A DNA stretch of 53,280 bases, from the NCBI GenBank assembly GCA_021848065.1, contig JAJZNA010000006.1, positions 25,616 through 78,895 on the forward strand, in the 5' to 3' direction. The notes under the pieces are model-generated. The model made no database searches and was not told the origin of the DNA. It worked only from the letters and a program-made list of their open reading frames with translations. Source of the stretch: Microcaldota archaeon (GTDB taxonomy: Archaea; Micrarchaeota; Micrarchaeia; Micrarchaeales; CABMGC01). This document shows, piece by piece, positions 37,627 to 47,918 of the stretch; within the stretch, counting starts at the first letter, position 1; the number at the start of each line of letters is the position of its first letter. The translations under genes and the position numbers were made by a program.

Positions 37627-39051
37627 TTAAACCGCATTCTGCTTCCCAAGCTCCGACATCCGCTTTTCCCATGCATCAGCAACCTTCTCGGCCTTCTTTG
37701 AGGCTATGCCAACATACTTGGAAGGGTCTTTAAGTATCGATATCTGGGCCGGAGTGAATTTCTTTACATACGGCTCGAGACTCTTGTCTTTCATGACAAG
37801 ATCAGCCAGCCTTGTGCCCGTCTCGTTCGCCTGATCCGCAAGCTTGCCCATGTATTCGTGGGAGTTTGGATGGCCGTATGCCGCAAGCATGAGATGCAGC
37901 GGCTCTGCAAGAGCCTTGTCCGAGCCCATTGCAAAGTTCCTGAGCATGTTCTGCGCATGTGGCTTTATGCTTCCCGCAATCCTTGCCGCACGGCGAACCG
38001 AGTAGTCGAACTGGTCGAATAGCTGCGGTAGATAGCGCTGTGAAGCCGAATTGGTAAGGTCGCGCTGGTGGTCTGATATCTGGTCAAGGTACATAGTGGA
38101 CATGAAAGGCATGGTAACTTTCCACAGGCTCTTTATGTTTTCAAGCCCTACAGGGTTGGCCTTGTGGGGCATGGTTGATGAGCGGGATATGTCCTTGCCC
38201 CTAGGCTGCCCTATCTCAGCTATCTCCGGCCTCTGAAGGTTACGCATATCGTCAGCCCAGTTAGCGAGTATTGTAAAGCTGCTTACGGTGTAATGGAATA
38301 GGTCTGTCATAGGCTCAGGCTGCACTATCTGCGTCGATATCTCCGTAGGGGAAAGCCCCAGTTCATTAAGAACATCTTTTTCGAACCTCTCCGGGTCATT
38401 CACAAAGAGTGATGATGCATTGTATGCCCCCACCGCACCTGAGAACTTGCCTTTGAGATTTTCCACGGCATCAATTATCCGACCTATCCTGCCGCCTAGA
38501 CGGCTCACGTACCATGCCATGGTAAACCCAAAAGTTATGGGCTCCGCGTGCTGCAGGTGCGTCCTGCCTATCTGGAGAGTGTCCTTCTCCTGTCTCGCAA
38601 TGCGTATCCATGACCTTTCAAGCGCAATGAGGTCGGGTATTATTATCCTAGTGAAAGCGTCCTTGTACCTGAGCATGTTTGCGGAGTCTACCACATCGTA
38701 TGAAGTTGCGGTCCTGTGCACCCCCGTCCTTGCCTGGGCGCTCAGTCCCCGCTTTATGACATTTACCTGTGCTATAACATCATGTCCGGTCCTTGATTCC
38801 TCCTCGTAAACCGCCTTGGCGCTGACGCGCTCTGCAGACTTGGCTATCTCCCTGGCCGACTTTTCGCTTATCACCTTCCTTTTCGCAAGGACCGCTGCGA
38901 GGGCCGATTCAACCTTGGACTTATACTTCACATAGGCCTCTTCGGATAGGTATGGCAGAAGGTCTTTGACACAATACCTGTAATCGCTAGGAGAGAGCAT
39001 GTCGTATACTGATACTAGGTCGTCTTCCAATGCATCACCTGAAGGATTCAC
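37627..39051 (-). CDS. purB: Adenylosuccinate lyase
   Basis: GRTHLQHAEPITFG; SRSSTMPHKANPVGLEN signature. Confidence 0.95.
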   Translation of the reverse strand: MNPSGDALEDDLVSVYDMLSPSDYRYCVKDLLPYLSEEAYVKYKSKVESALAAVLAKRKVISEKSAREIAKSAERVSAKAVYEEESRTGHDVIAQVNVIKRGLSAQARTGVHRTATSYDVVDSANMLRYKDAFTRIIIPDLIALERSWIRIARQEKDTLQIGRTHLQHAEPITFGFTMAWYVSRLGGRIGRIIDAVENLKGKFSGAVGAYNASSLFVNDPERFEKDVLNELGLSPTEISTQIVQPEPMTDLFHYTVSSFTILANWADDMRNLQRPEIAEIGQPRGKDISRSSTMPHKANPVGLENIKSLWKVTMPFMSTMYLDQISDHQRDLTNSASQRYLPQLFDQFDYSVRRAARIAGSIKPHAQNMLRNFAMGSDKALAEPLHLMLAAYGHPNSHEYMGKLADQANETGTRLADLVMKDKSLEPYVKKFTPAQISILKDPSKYVGIASKKAEKVADAWEKRMSELGKQNAV

Positions 39052-39979
39052 CAGTTATGTCCTCGAAGAGTTTTATGTATATCCTGCTTACCTGGCTTAT
39101 TGTATCCTGCGGAAGGGCAGGTATTGGAGGCTCCGCATCGCCATGCTCGCGTGCCGACATTAGCCTTGAATGGTAGCCCGAATCCCTATAGAACTGCCTT
39201 ACAAACTCCTTTGACCTCTCAACGTATTTCCCATTATCGAATTCCGCTGAGTCCCAGAACCTATCTTCGTCTGGGGTTCCGAAAGTGTCTACAACCATAA
39301 ATGCCCTATCCCCATCGAATGCAAACTCTTTCTTGCCGTCCACGTGTATTAGCCCATGCCTCTTGACCCTTGAATTTATCTGGTCGTCTATCTTGAAGCA
39401 TAGCTCCCTCATCTGTTCGTACTCGTCGTTTGACATGGCAGATATCTTCAGTGCCTCTTCTGTGGAAAGGTTCCTGTCCACCTTCTCAAGCTTAGTGGTG
39501 ACTTCGAAGAATGGATCTGGAAGCGGCTCTGCCAGCTTCACTTCGTGGCCTGATGCAAATCCGAGCTGCTCCGGCTTTACCGTGCCGTTCCTGACGCGGT
39601 CCCACAAGGACCCATATACGAAATACCTCGTGACCAGTTCGAGCGGGATGAGGTAGTTCTTTGAGTTGCTGCCCAATTGAGAGTAGTCTGGCACGACGTT
39701 TACGCGCTTTACCCGCATCCTGTTTGGAGGTGTCAGTTTTATGAAATGCGTCTGTATTCCCAGTTTTTCCAGTACACCGAACCAATATGCGCTTGTCCTG
39801 CAAAGCGTCTCGCCCTTGTAAGGCACCTCGCTGGGGATTATCTTGTCGAATACGGATATCCTGTTTGAGAACACGAATTCCAGTTCATCTTCCCCAGCAG
39901 CATACACGTCCTTTACCTTCCCCGATCTTAAGAGCTCTTCCAAGTATTCACCCTGGATGCCATCAAGCATGCGAAGCAT
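39035..39979 (-). CDS. purC: SAICAR synthase
   Basis: GKVKDVYAAGEDELEFVFSNRISVFDKIIPSEVPYKG; LIHVDGKKEFAFD. Confidence 0.95.
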   Translation of the reverse strand: MLRMLDGIQGEYLEELLRSGKVKDVYAAGEDELEFVFSNRISVFDKIIPSEVPYKGETLCRTSAYWFGVLEKLGIQTHFIKLTPPNRMRVKRVNVVPDYSQLGSNSKNYLIPLELVTRYFVYGSLWDRVRNGTVKPEQLGFASGHEVKLAEPLPDPFFEVTTKLEKVDRNLSTEEALKISAMSNDEYEQMRELCFKIDDQINSRVKRHGLIHVDGKKEFAFDGDRAFMVVDTFGTPDEDRFWDSAEFDNGKYVERSKEFVRQFYRDSGYHSRLMSAREHGDAEPPIPALPQDTISQVSRIYIKLFEDITGESFR

Positions 39980-40152
39980 GTCCCCAGTATGCGCATTCGC
40001 TGGCAACCGTTTTAATATTGAAAAACAAAATATAATAAGATGCGTCTGTTGGTGTGCATACGCCTGTTTGCAGGCTGGGTCAAGCTGGCTGGAGAGCATT
40101 TATAATTTAGGTGCGCACATCTGAATTATCATAATCGGTCAGGTGTGCTTGA

Positions 40153-41325
40153 ATGGCTATAGAACGGGGTGAGATGCAGAAGGTGGCATCGTCATACGAT
40201 GCGAAGAACGTTACGATAGGCGTGCTAGGATCGCATACCGCTGAAGAGACAGGGGTGGCGGCCAAGGCACTCGGATTCAAGGTCGCAGTCGTATGCCAGA
40301 AGGGGCGCGACGAACTGTACACCAAATACAGCGGGCATCTCTTCGACCATAAGATAGTGCTTGACAGCTTCTCGGACATAATGAACGATGAAGTGCAGGA
40401 CAAGCTCATAGGAATGAACACGATATTTATACCGAACAGGTCCTTCTCAGTTTATGCAGGATACGGCAACATAGAGGATAAATTCAGAGTGCCGCTATAC
40501 GGCAGCAGGTACATGCTAAGGACAGAGGAGAGGCACGGAAAGAAGAACCAGTATGACCTGCTTGGAAGGGCAGGCATAAAGATACCCAAGAAGTTCAACA
40601 GGCCAGAGGACATAGACAGGATGTCGATAGTTAAGGTGCAGCAGAAGGAGAGGCCGCTTGAGAGGGCGTTCTTCTATGCAAAATCTTCGCAGGAGTACTA
40701 TGAGAATGGAGATAGGCTCGTAAAATCGGGCCTTATAGATGAAGCCGCACTTGGAAATGCCCACATAGAGGAGTATGTGCTGGGCCAGAAGTTCAACGCC
40801 AACTTCCAGAGCTGGGCCATGAAGGACCATTTCGGCGACATGGACTTCGTGGGATTCGATGATAGGAAACAGTCAAACCTTCACGGCGCCCTGGGGCTTC
40901 CGGCAAAGGAGCAGCTAGAGCTTGACGTTGCAATAACAAACGAGGAAGTAGGCCACTACGGGCTTACCATGAGGGAATCTTACAAACCTTTGGTATACAA
41001 GGCCGCGGAGCGCATGCTCGGCGCTTGTGTTAAGGAGTATCCCCCAGGACTCTTTGGCATGTTCGCCCTGCAGGGGGCCCTTGCACCGGATCCGGATGCT
41101 GGTAAGGCTGGGAAGCTCAGCTTCTACGTATTCGACCTGAGCCCGAGAGTGCCTGGATGCCCTTGCGTAGGCCCCACATCTCCGGAGATGAGGAGGCTGA
41201 GTCTTAAATACTCGGGAACGCTTGGAAGGTACGGGGTAGACAGGATAGAGACCGCAATGGACCTCCCAATGATGGACATAAAGGAAGCAGCATTGCAGGG
41301 CAGGCTTGATGAGGTGGTTACTTGA
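40153..41325 (+). CDS. purP: FAICAR synthetase PurP
   Basis: IGVLGSHTAEETGVAAKALGFKVAVVCQKGRD; DLSPRVPGCPCVGPTSPEMRRLS. Confidence 0.9.
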   Translation: MAIERGEMQKVASSYDAKNVTIGVLGSHTAEETGVAAKALGFKVAVVCQKGRDELYTKYSGHLFDHKIVLDSFSDIMNDEVQDKLIGMNTIFIPNRSFSVYAGYGNIEDKFRVPLYGSRYMLRTEERHGKKNQYDLLGRAGIKIPKKFNRPEDIDRMSIVKVQQKERPLERAFFYAKSSQEYYENGDRLVKSGLIDEAALGNAHIEEYVLGQKFNANFQSWAMKDHFGDMDFVGFDDRKQSNLHGALGLPAKEQLELDVAITNEEVGHYGLTMRESYKPLVYKAAERMLGACVKEYPPGLFGMFALQGALAPDPDAGKAGKLSFYVFDLSPRVPGCPCVGPTSPEMRRLSLKYSGTLGRYGVDRIETAMDLPMMDIKEAALQGRLDEVVT

Positions 41326-42425
41326 TGACTAAAGAGCAGATAGACAGAGTAGTTGAAGGGTATGACAAAAAGGATATCAGGATAGGCACCATATGCTCGC
41401 ATTCGGCACTGCAGATATTCCACGGTGCCAGGCAGGAAGGATTCAAGACGATAGGCATATGCACCAAGGACAGGGTGCAGACATACAAGGCCTTCCCATG
41501 GGCCATGCCTGATGAATTTATGGTGGTGGACAAATTCTCGGATATACTCCAAGAGGAGAAGCAGGAGTTCCTTAGGGAAAGGAATACGGTCATAGTGCCG
41601 CACGGATCCTTCGTGCAGTACGTAGGTGCCAATAACATAGAGGAATCGTTCAACGTGCCATTGTTCGGCAACCGCATGACGCTTGGCTGGGAAAATGACA
41701 GGAAGAAGCAGCGCAAATGGATAGAGGGCGCTGGCATAAAGATGCCCAAGGAGTACCCAGATGCGTCCAAGGTGGATTCAAGGGTATTCGTGAAATTCTC
41801 CGGTGCCAGGGGCGGCAGGGGATTTTTCTCGGCAGGTTCGAAGGAAGACCTAGAGAGGAAGCTTGCGGAAAGGGTGGCGTCAGGAATCATAGACAGCAAC
41901 GATGCGAAGAATGCCGCAATACAGGAGTTTGTGCCTGGAGTAAGGTACTACTTCCAATATTTCTACTCCCCTTTCGAAGAGCCCATAGGGCAGCTTGAAA
42001 AGGGGCGCGTGGAACTGCTTGGAATAGACAAGAGGATAGAGACAATAGACGAAGCGTACAGGGGCCTTCCGGAAGTTCCCCAGGAGTTCTTTGATTATAC
42101 AGTCACGGGCAACCAGCCTGTGGTCATAAGGGAGAGCCTGCTCCCGGATGTCATGGATATGGGGGTGAAGGTGGTGGCAAGGTCCAAGGAACTCTTTGCG
42201 CCAGGGATGCAGGGCGCATTTTGCCTTGAGACAGTATACCACCCGGACCGAGGCTTCACGGTGTTTGAGGTGTCTGCAAGGATAGTCGCAGGATCCAACC
42301 TATACACACAGGGATCGCCTTACTCGTCCATGATATTCAATGAGCCGATGTCTACCGGGCGCAGGATTGCCAGGGAGATGCGCAGCGGCATGGCGTCAGG
42401 GGAACTGGAGGAGATAATTTACTGA
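41322..42425 (+). CDS. purP: PurP paralog
   Basis: IGTICSHSALQIFHGARQEGFKTIGICTKDR; FVKFSGARGGRGFF; FEVSARIVAGSNLY; overlaps purP1 stop. Confidence 0.9.
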   Translation: MMTKEQIDRVVEGYDKKDIRIGTICSHSALQIFHGARQEGFKTIGICTKDRVQTYKAFPWAMPDEFMVVDKFSDILQEEKQEFLRERNTVIVPHGSFVQYVGANNIEESFNVPLFGNRMTLGWENDRKKQRKWIEGAGIKMPKEYPDASKVDSRVFVKFSGARGGRGFFSAGSKEDLERKLAERVASGIIDSNDAKNAAIQEFVPGVRYYFQYFYSPFEEPIGQLEKGRVELLGIDKRIETIDEAYRGLPEVPQEFFDYTVTGNQPVVIRESLLPDVMDMGVKVVARSKELFAPGMQGAFCLETVYHPDRGFTVFEVSARIVAGSNLYTQGSPYSSMIFNEPMSTGRRIAREMRSGMASGELEEIIY

Positions 42426-42610
42426 AGGGCTGGAGCTTTGCACTTTTACCACAGTCATCCGCAGCGCCAGGGGTATTTATATAATACTGTAAGCAACTAT
42501 CGAGGGAGGAGTGTACCTGTAATGCAGGTGAATTATTAGAAAGATTAAAAAACCTTGCATACATAATATATTTCGAGTTTCTGTATAACTCAAAACTGTA
42601 CAGCGGCTTA

Positions 42611-42631
42611 TTTCCTTAAGTTTTAAGGAAA
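42611..42631. promoter_or_regulatory. Inverted repeat TTTCCTTAA-GTT-TTAAGGAAA upstream of rpsM
   Basis: 9-bp perfect arms with 3-nt spacer, just upstream of TATA-like TTTTAATAATT. Confidence 0.5.
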
Positions 42632-42663
42632 TTTTAATAATTATACCTTTATTGTGTGGTTTA

Positions 42664-43248
42664 TTGGCAAAGGAACAAGAAGGAACAAACGAGTCAAAGG
42701 GTCAGCAGCCTAAGAAGGCAACTGTCATGAATATAGTCAGAATTTCGGGCAGGGACATAAACGGAGACCTGGACATACCCAATGCGTTAAGGCAGATAAA
42801 GGGTATAGGATACAATCTTGCACATGCTATTTCTCTTGGAATAGAAAGCCAGTTCGGCATATCATCCGAGACAAAGATAGGCTCTCTTGAAGAGGATAAG
42901 ATGCTTCAGGTAGAGTCCGTCATAAAGGACCCTAGGAAGGCCAACGTGCCGCAGTTCCTCTTCAACAGGAAGAAGGACAACGAGACAGGAACAGACACCC
43001 ATCTCGTAGGCACTGATCTCATAGTAAGGACAAGACAGGACATAGATAATGATATCAAGATTCAGAGCTACAGGGGCTTCAGGCACAGGTACGGGCAGAA
43101 GGTACGCGGACAGAGGACAAGATCCACTGGAAGGACTGGTGCCACTATCGGAGTCACAAAGGCAAAGGTCGAGGCTGCAGCAAAGCCAGCGCCAAAGGCA
43201 GCACCTGGAGCAGGCTCATCCGCATCGAAGCCAGCTGCGGGAAGTTAG
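42664..43248 (+). CDS. rpsM: Ribosomal protein uS13 with low-complexity C-terminal tail
   Basis: IVRISGRDINGDLDIPNALRQIKGIGYNLAHAI; FRHRYGQKVRGQRTRSTGRTG; start ambiguous (TTG). Confidence 0.93.
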   Translation: MAKEQEGTNESKGQQPKKATVMNIVRISGRDINGDLDIPNALRQIKGIGYNLAHAISLGIESQFGISSETKIGSLEEDKMLQVESVIKDPRKANVPQFLFNRKKDNETGTDTHLVGTDLIVRTRQDIDNDIKIQSYRGFRHRYGQKVRGQRTRSTGRTGATIGVTKAKVEAAAKPAPKAAPGAGSSASKPAAGS

Positions 43249-43261
43249 ATGAGGTGTACTG

Positions 43262-43810
43262 ATGGGAGATCCAAAAAGGAATAGGAAGAAGTATCAACGC
43301 TCAAAAGTCATGTGGAACAAGGTCAGGATTGACCATGAACACGAGATAAAGGAGAAGTACGGACTTAAGAACCTGAGGGAACTCTGGAAGGCAGGCACGG
43401 AAGTCAGCAGGATAAAAAGGAATGCCAGAGAGGTCCTTTCCAACAAGGCTGGCAGCAAGGTGGGCAGCGACATGATAGCCAGGCTCGTGAGATACAGCAT
43501 AATAGAGAAGGGAGCCAAGGTGGATGACCTCCTTAGCATAACCCCTGAAGCCATACTTAACAGGAGGCTGCAGTCAGTAGTTCTCAAAGCAGGACTTGCA
43601 AGGACCGCAAAACAGTCCAGGCAGCTCATAGCCCATGGATTCATAGCCATAAACGGAAGGAAGGTAAAGTCTCCAGGATACTTGGTAGCCGCTGATGAAG
43701 AATCCAGGATAGGATACTACAAGCCGATCAACCTTGAAGTCAAGCCGCAAGAGGAAGAGACAGCAAAGGCAGAAGCAAAGGTCGAGGCACCTAAGGCAGA
43801 AACAAAGTGA
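43262..43810 (+). CDS. rpsD: Ribosomal protein uS4
   Basis: [46 protein letters not shown]. Confidence 0.95.
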   Translation: MGDPKRNRKKYQRSKVMWNKVRIDHEHEIKEKYGLKNLRELWKAGTEVSRIKRNAREVLSNKAGSKVGSDMIARLVRYSIIEKGAKVDDLLSITPEAILNRRLQSVVLKAGLARTAKQSRQLIAHGFIAINGRKVKSPGYLVAADEESRIGYYKPINLEVKPQEEETAKAEAKVEAPKAETK

Positions 43811-44328
43811 TATTTATGGCAGGAAAAAAGAAAGCCGAACCCAAGCAGAAGGATAAGCAGCAGAGGAAGCCTACGGAAGGTAAGGATACAGTATCATATG
43901 AAAAAGTTGCAATGGAGGCGCAGCAGAAGTACAGCACCCCTAAGGCAATCAGATGGGGAGTTGCGCACATATACTCATCAAAGAACAACACCATAATAAC
44001 CTTGACGGACCTGTCTGGCAGCGAAACAATAGCCACAGGAAGCGGAGGGATGGTGGTAAGCGCGGATCACGAAGAAGGCTCGCCATATGCTGCCATGCAG
44101 GCTGCATACAAGGTAGCCGCCACAGCCATAGAAAAGGGAGTCACCAACATAAACATAAAGATAAGGGCTCCTGGAGGCCACGGATCCAAGATACCTGGAC
44201 ACGGAGCGCAGTCTGTCGTAAGGTCGCTGGCTAGGAGCGGAATAAAGATAGGCAGCATAGAGGACGTGACACCCATACCTACGGACACTACAAAGAGACC
44301 CGGAGGCAGGAGGGGAAGGAGAGTATAA
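43807..44328 (+). CDS. rpsK: Ribosomal protein uS11
   Basis: [59 protein letters not shown]. Confidence 0.97.
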   Translation: MIFMAGKKKAEPKQKDKQQRKPTEGKDTVSYEKVAMEAQQKYSTPKAIRWGVAHIYSSKNNTIITLTDLSGSETIATGSGGMVVSADHEEGSPYAAMQAAYKVAATAIEKGVTNINIKIRAPGGHGSKIPGHGAQSVVRSLARSGIKIGSIEDVTPIPTDTTKRPGGRRGRRV

Positions 44329-44453
44329 GCCAAATTACGGAGGCTTATACCAACCGCATTCAGAGAATACACGCCTAGGCTAGCCAGTATTCTGCGGATT
44401 TCCCAGACGGCATTTTTCAGCAGTTGGGCTTGCGCATGCGCTATTTCTGCAGT

Positions 44454-45827
44454 TCAGCCAACTGAGGTTATGAATGATGCTGCGCTGTTTGCCAGGCCTG
44501 CGATAGGTGCAGGGAATATGCCAAACAAGACAGTTATGACAAGACAGACGGCTATTGCTGCAGATACTGTAAGAGGCAGGGCAAGGGGCCTTGCGCCTTC
44601 CTTGCTAGCGTACATCGCCATAATAACCCGGGCATAGTAGAACACCGATATTGCAGTGTTTATTATGCCGAATATTGCAAGCCAGAGGAGGCCGGAGTTA
44701 ACCGCGCTCATGAATAGGAGGAACTTCCCAACAAAGCCCGTTGTCATAGGTAGGCCTATAAGCGAAAGCATGAAAACACTCATGGCGAACGCTGCAAAAC
44801 GGTTTTCTCCGCTAAGGCCTATGACATCATCCACTTCTGACCTGTTCCTTGACTCAAGCACTGCGATTACTGCAAGCATGCCTATGAATATGAATAGGTG
44901 CGAGAAGATCTGGAAGATTGTAGCAGCTATCCCGGAGCTTCCGGACACAGCTATTCCTATCAACATGTACCCTGCCTGGGATATCGACGAGTATGCAAGC
45001 ATCCTCTTTGTGTTCCTCTGCATCAGGGCGACTATATTCCCGTAGAACATGGTAAGCACCGAGAGGATGGCTATGACCATGAATGCAGTGCTTGAGGTGG
45101 CAAACAGTATGACGAGTACCTGTATCAGGGCTACGTATCCGACCTTCTTGTTTATGCCCCCGAGCATTGCTGTCACGTATGCAGGTGCGCCGGTGTATAT
45201 GTCAGGCACGAGGATATTGAAAGGGAATATTGACGCCTCAAAACCAAGGGAGGCTATGAACAGGAGCGCGGCGAAGGAGAGCAGCGTCGCCTTGCCGTAA
45301 TAGCTAAGCGCGAAGCTGTTCGTGCTGCCGTATGCAAGTATTATGGCGAAGGAGAGCACGGCTATGGATATTGCTGCCATTATGAAAAGCTTGGCGGCAG
45401 ACTCCAGGCCCCTGGTGGAGAAGAGTATTATGAACACCATGGGAAGCACTGACATCTCAAGTCCGAGGAAGATGGTTATCAGGGATGTTGAAGAGGCAAC
45501 TACGTACATGCCCGCCAGGGCGAAGCTTGATATCACCGCGAAGTCCCCGTATTCGTCGGAATAAGGGAAAGCTATGAGATTCACCAGCATCAATCCCACG
45601 GTGAATAGGGATGCGAATAGCAATGAGAACGGGTTTGCCGAGAACGTGCCGAGAAGGACCCCGGATGCGCCTGTGAGAAGCATGTATGCGAACATGGAAA
45701 GAAGGGATGCCAGCACGAGCATATTGAAAGTGAATTGAATCTTCTTGCCGCCGGCAAGGCGCACGGCCAGGTTGCCGAAGACCAGCACGGCTGCTGCCGC
45801 GGCGATTGCGTATAGGGCGTAGGTCAG
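44454..45827 (-). CDS. nuoN: Complex I subunit NuoN (probable CTG start at 45827)
   Basis: Antiporter-like membrane subunit; LALLFI..VPDIYTGAPAYVTAMLGGINKKVGYVA; KRMLAYSSISQAGYMLIG. Confidence 0.88.
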   Translation of the reverse strand: MTYALYAIAAAAAVLVFGNLAVRLAGGKKIQFTFNMLVLASLLSMFAYMLLTGASGVLLGTFSANPFSLLFASLFTVGLMLVNLIAFPYSDEYGDFAVISSFALAGMYVVASSTSLITIFLGLEMSVLPMVFIILFSTRGLESAAKLFIMAAISIAVLSFAIILAYGSTNSFALSYYGKATLLSFAALLFIASLGFEASIFPFNILVPDIYTGAPAYVTAMLGGINKKVGYVALIQVLVILFATSSTAFMVIAILSVLTMFYGNIVALMQRNTKRMLAYSSISQAGYMLIGIAVSGSSGIAATIFQIFSHLFIFIGMLAVIAVLESRNRSEVDDVIGLSGENRFAAFAMSVFMLSLIGLPMTTGFVGKFLLFMSAVNSGLLWLAIFGIINTAISVFYYARVIMAMYASKEGARPLALPLTVSAAIAVCLVITVLFGIFPAPIAGLANSAASFITSVG

Positions 45828-47608
45828 ACGATCACCAGGAAATACATTGCAGCGAATAAGCATATTATGCCGGACACAACGGCAAGGGCATACAGGTTTA
45901 TGTCTCCGGCAGATACCCGCCTTATAGTAGTTGCTGACATCATGGTGAAGTGGCCGATGTAGTCGAACGCGGAGCTGAGCCACGAGTCGAATATGTCAGC
46001 CCCCTCGGCAACGTAGTATATGAACGATGCGATTATGCCGTACGCAAATGTCATTGCAGGGTTCGTGTACATTATTTTCCCTATAGCTCCAAGCTTAATG
46101 TGCGTGCCCCTTGCGTAAGCAATGTAGCTTACGGCCGCTCCGGCGAACACTAGGGCGGAAAGTATAATGCTGTCTTCAATGTTTATGCCCATGGAGAGCC
46201 CGGACAGGAATGGGAGCGAGCCACCGTAAGCCATGAATGAGGGCATGTAGACAAATGCTGCTGAAGCTGCGAGTGTGAGTAGTGCCAGAAGTGCCATTGG
46301 ATATACCATGGACTTTGGCTGCGAGAGATAGTTGCTGCGGACCGAATGGTTCTGCGTGCTTCTTGAAGGATAGAAGAACCACCTGAATATGTACACGCTT
46401 GTAAGGAAGCTTATCAGGGACATTACCAGGTATTCGCTGACGTCCTTTGAGAGGGCTACGCTTATGCCTTCGGTGGAGAGGAACCCGGAGAAGGGGATGA
46501 ATCCTGCAAGCGATAGTACGCCGGCCAATGTCGTAAGGTATATCAGCCTGTTGGACTTGAGACCGTACTGCTCATTTATGTAATCGCGGCCAGTGGCCTC
46601 CATGACGTTGCCAGAAGTGAAGAATAGAAGCGATTTGTAGAAAGTCTGTACGAAGAAGAAGTATATCGCAGCAAGCAGGGCGCCGCTGCCTATGGCAACC
46701 AGCATTATGGAGAGCTCCTGGACCGTGGAGTACGCTATGACCTTCTTTATGTGGAACTCCCTGAGGGCGGCCAGAGTGGAGATTACTGCAGTGACGATGC
46801 CGAAGGCTGAAATCAGGTACAGCACGCCTGCGGCCTGGAATATTGGGAAGAGAAGCACAGCGGCGAATACGCCTGCCTTAACCATAGTGCTGGAGTGCAG
46901 GTACGCAGACACAGGGGTGGGGCCTTCCATCGCATCTATCAGCCACTCATGGAAGGGAAACTGTGCGGACTTTGTGAATATGGCAATTAGCAGAAGCATC
47001 ACTGCGAGATAGAGCCCGGGAGGCACGGACACGCTAAGCGATGACATTATGGCAGTGAACGAGAGCGTGGCGAAAAGGTTCCAGAATAGCACGATGGATC
47101 CAAGCAAGGCCAGGTCGCCGAGGAATATGATTATGAGAACCTTCCTTGCTGCGCGTGTCGCCCTGTCCCGGTTGTGCCAGAACCCTATCAGCAGATAGCT
47201 CGTGAGGCTCAGGAACTCCCAGGCGATGAATAGGGTTATGAAGCCGCCGCTTATTGAGAACAACGCCATTGCGGCCTCGAATGCCAAAAGCTCGATGTAG
47301 AATCGCCTCTGCTCGCTCTGCGCCGACATGTACCCTGCGGAATATATCATCACCAGGGTGCCTATGAACATTACCAGTACAAGCAGCATGAAATTCAGCG
47401 GCGCCACGAGGATGTCTATGGCGAACGCGTGCCCCCCGATTGAGAACCAGTCCCACGAGAACGAGCCGTAGCTTGCCAGGCATGCGAGGGCAAGGCCCAC
47501 AGCGCTTGCAGCAGCAGCGATGAGCTTGGGATAGCGTGGGTTCCTGATGGATGCGACTGCGGCCATGCCGGCCAGGACCGGGATCAGTGAGAATAGGGCG
47601 TTTATCAT
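45824..47608 (-). CDS. nuoL: Complex I subunit NuoL
   Basis: FIAWEFLSLTSYLLIGFWHNRDRATRAARKV; QFPFHEWLIDAMEGPTPVSAYLHSSTMVKAGV. Confidence 0.95.
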   Translation of the reverse strand: MINALFSLIPVLAGMAAVASIRNPRYPKLIAAAASAVGLALACLASYGSFSWDWFSIGGHAFAIDILVAPLNFMLLVLVMFIGTLVMIYSAGYMSAQSEQRRFYIELLAFEAAMALFSISGGFITLFIAWEFLSLTSYLLIGFWHNRDRATRAARKVLIIIFLGDLALLGSIVLFWNLFATLSFTAIMSSLSVSVPPGLYLAVMLLLIAIFTKSAQFPFHEWLIDAMEGPTPVSAYLHSSTMVKAGVFAAVLLFPIFQAAGVLYLISAFGIVTAVISTLAALREFHIKKVIAYSTVQELSIMLVAIGSGALLAAIYFFFVQTFYKSLLFFTSGNVMEATGRDYINEQYGLKSNRLIYLTTLAGVLSLAGFIPFSGFLSTEGISVALSKDVSEYLVMSLISFLTSVYIFRWFFYPSRSTQNHSVRSNYLSQPKSMVYPMALLALLTLAASAAFVYMPSFMAYGGSLPFLSGLSMGINIEDSIILSALVFAGAAVSYIAYARGTHIKLGAIGKIMYTNPAMTFAYGIIASFIYYVAEGADIFDSWLSSAFDYIGHFTMMSATTIRRVSAGDINLYALAVVSGIICLFAAMYFLVIV

Positions 47609-47609
47609 G

Positions 47610-47918
47610 CTACCACCTCATCCTCGACAGCTTCCTCACGTCCAGATCCGTGCCTGTGTGCTTAAGATAAATATAAAATGCCACTACGGCAATCACCTCG
47701 ACTGCGGCCACAGAGAATATGGACAGGAGCATTACGGCTACGCCAGGGTTAGGCGGCGAATTCACATCGAAGAACCCGACCAGCGCGACTATGCTGGCCA
47801 TGAATATGATCTCTACGGAAAGCATTATCACTATGAAGTGCCTGTCGGCTGCAAGACCCGCTAGGCCTATGGAGAGGAGCGCGAGGCTTAGGGCAAATGG
47901 ATATACTACAGGTATCAG
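47610..47918 (-). CDS. nuoK: Complex I subunit NuoK (probable CTG start; track ORF truncated at GTG 47831)
   Basis: In-frame upstream translation LIPVVYPFALSLALLSIGLAGLAADRHFIVIMLSVEIIF restores about 102 aa NuoK. Confidence 0.83.
   Translation of the reverse strand: MIPVVYPFALSLALLSIGLAGLAADRHFIVIMLSVEIIFMASIVALVGFFDVNSPPNPGVAVMLLSIFSVAAVEVIAVVAFYIYLKHTGTDLDVRKLSRMRW

Noticed and set aside
44329-44453. Expected archaeal rpoD following uS11
   Set aside because: Only about 125 nt of non-coding sequence before the convergent nuoN; no RpoD-like coding sequence present.
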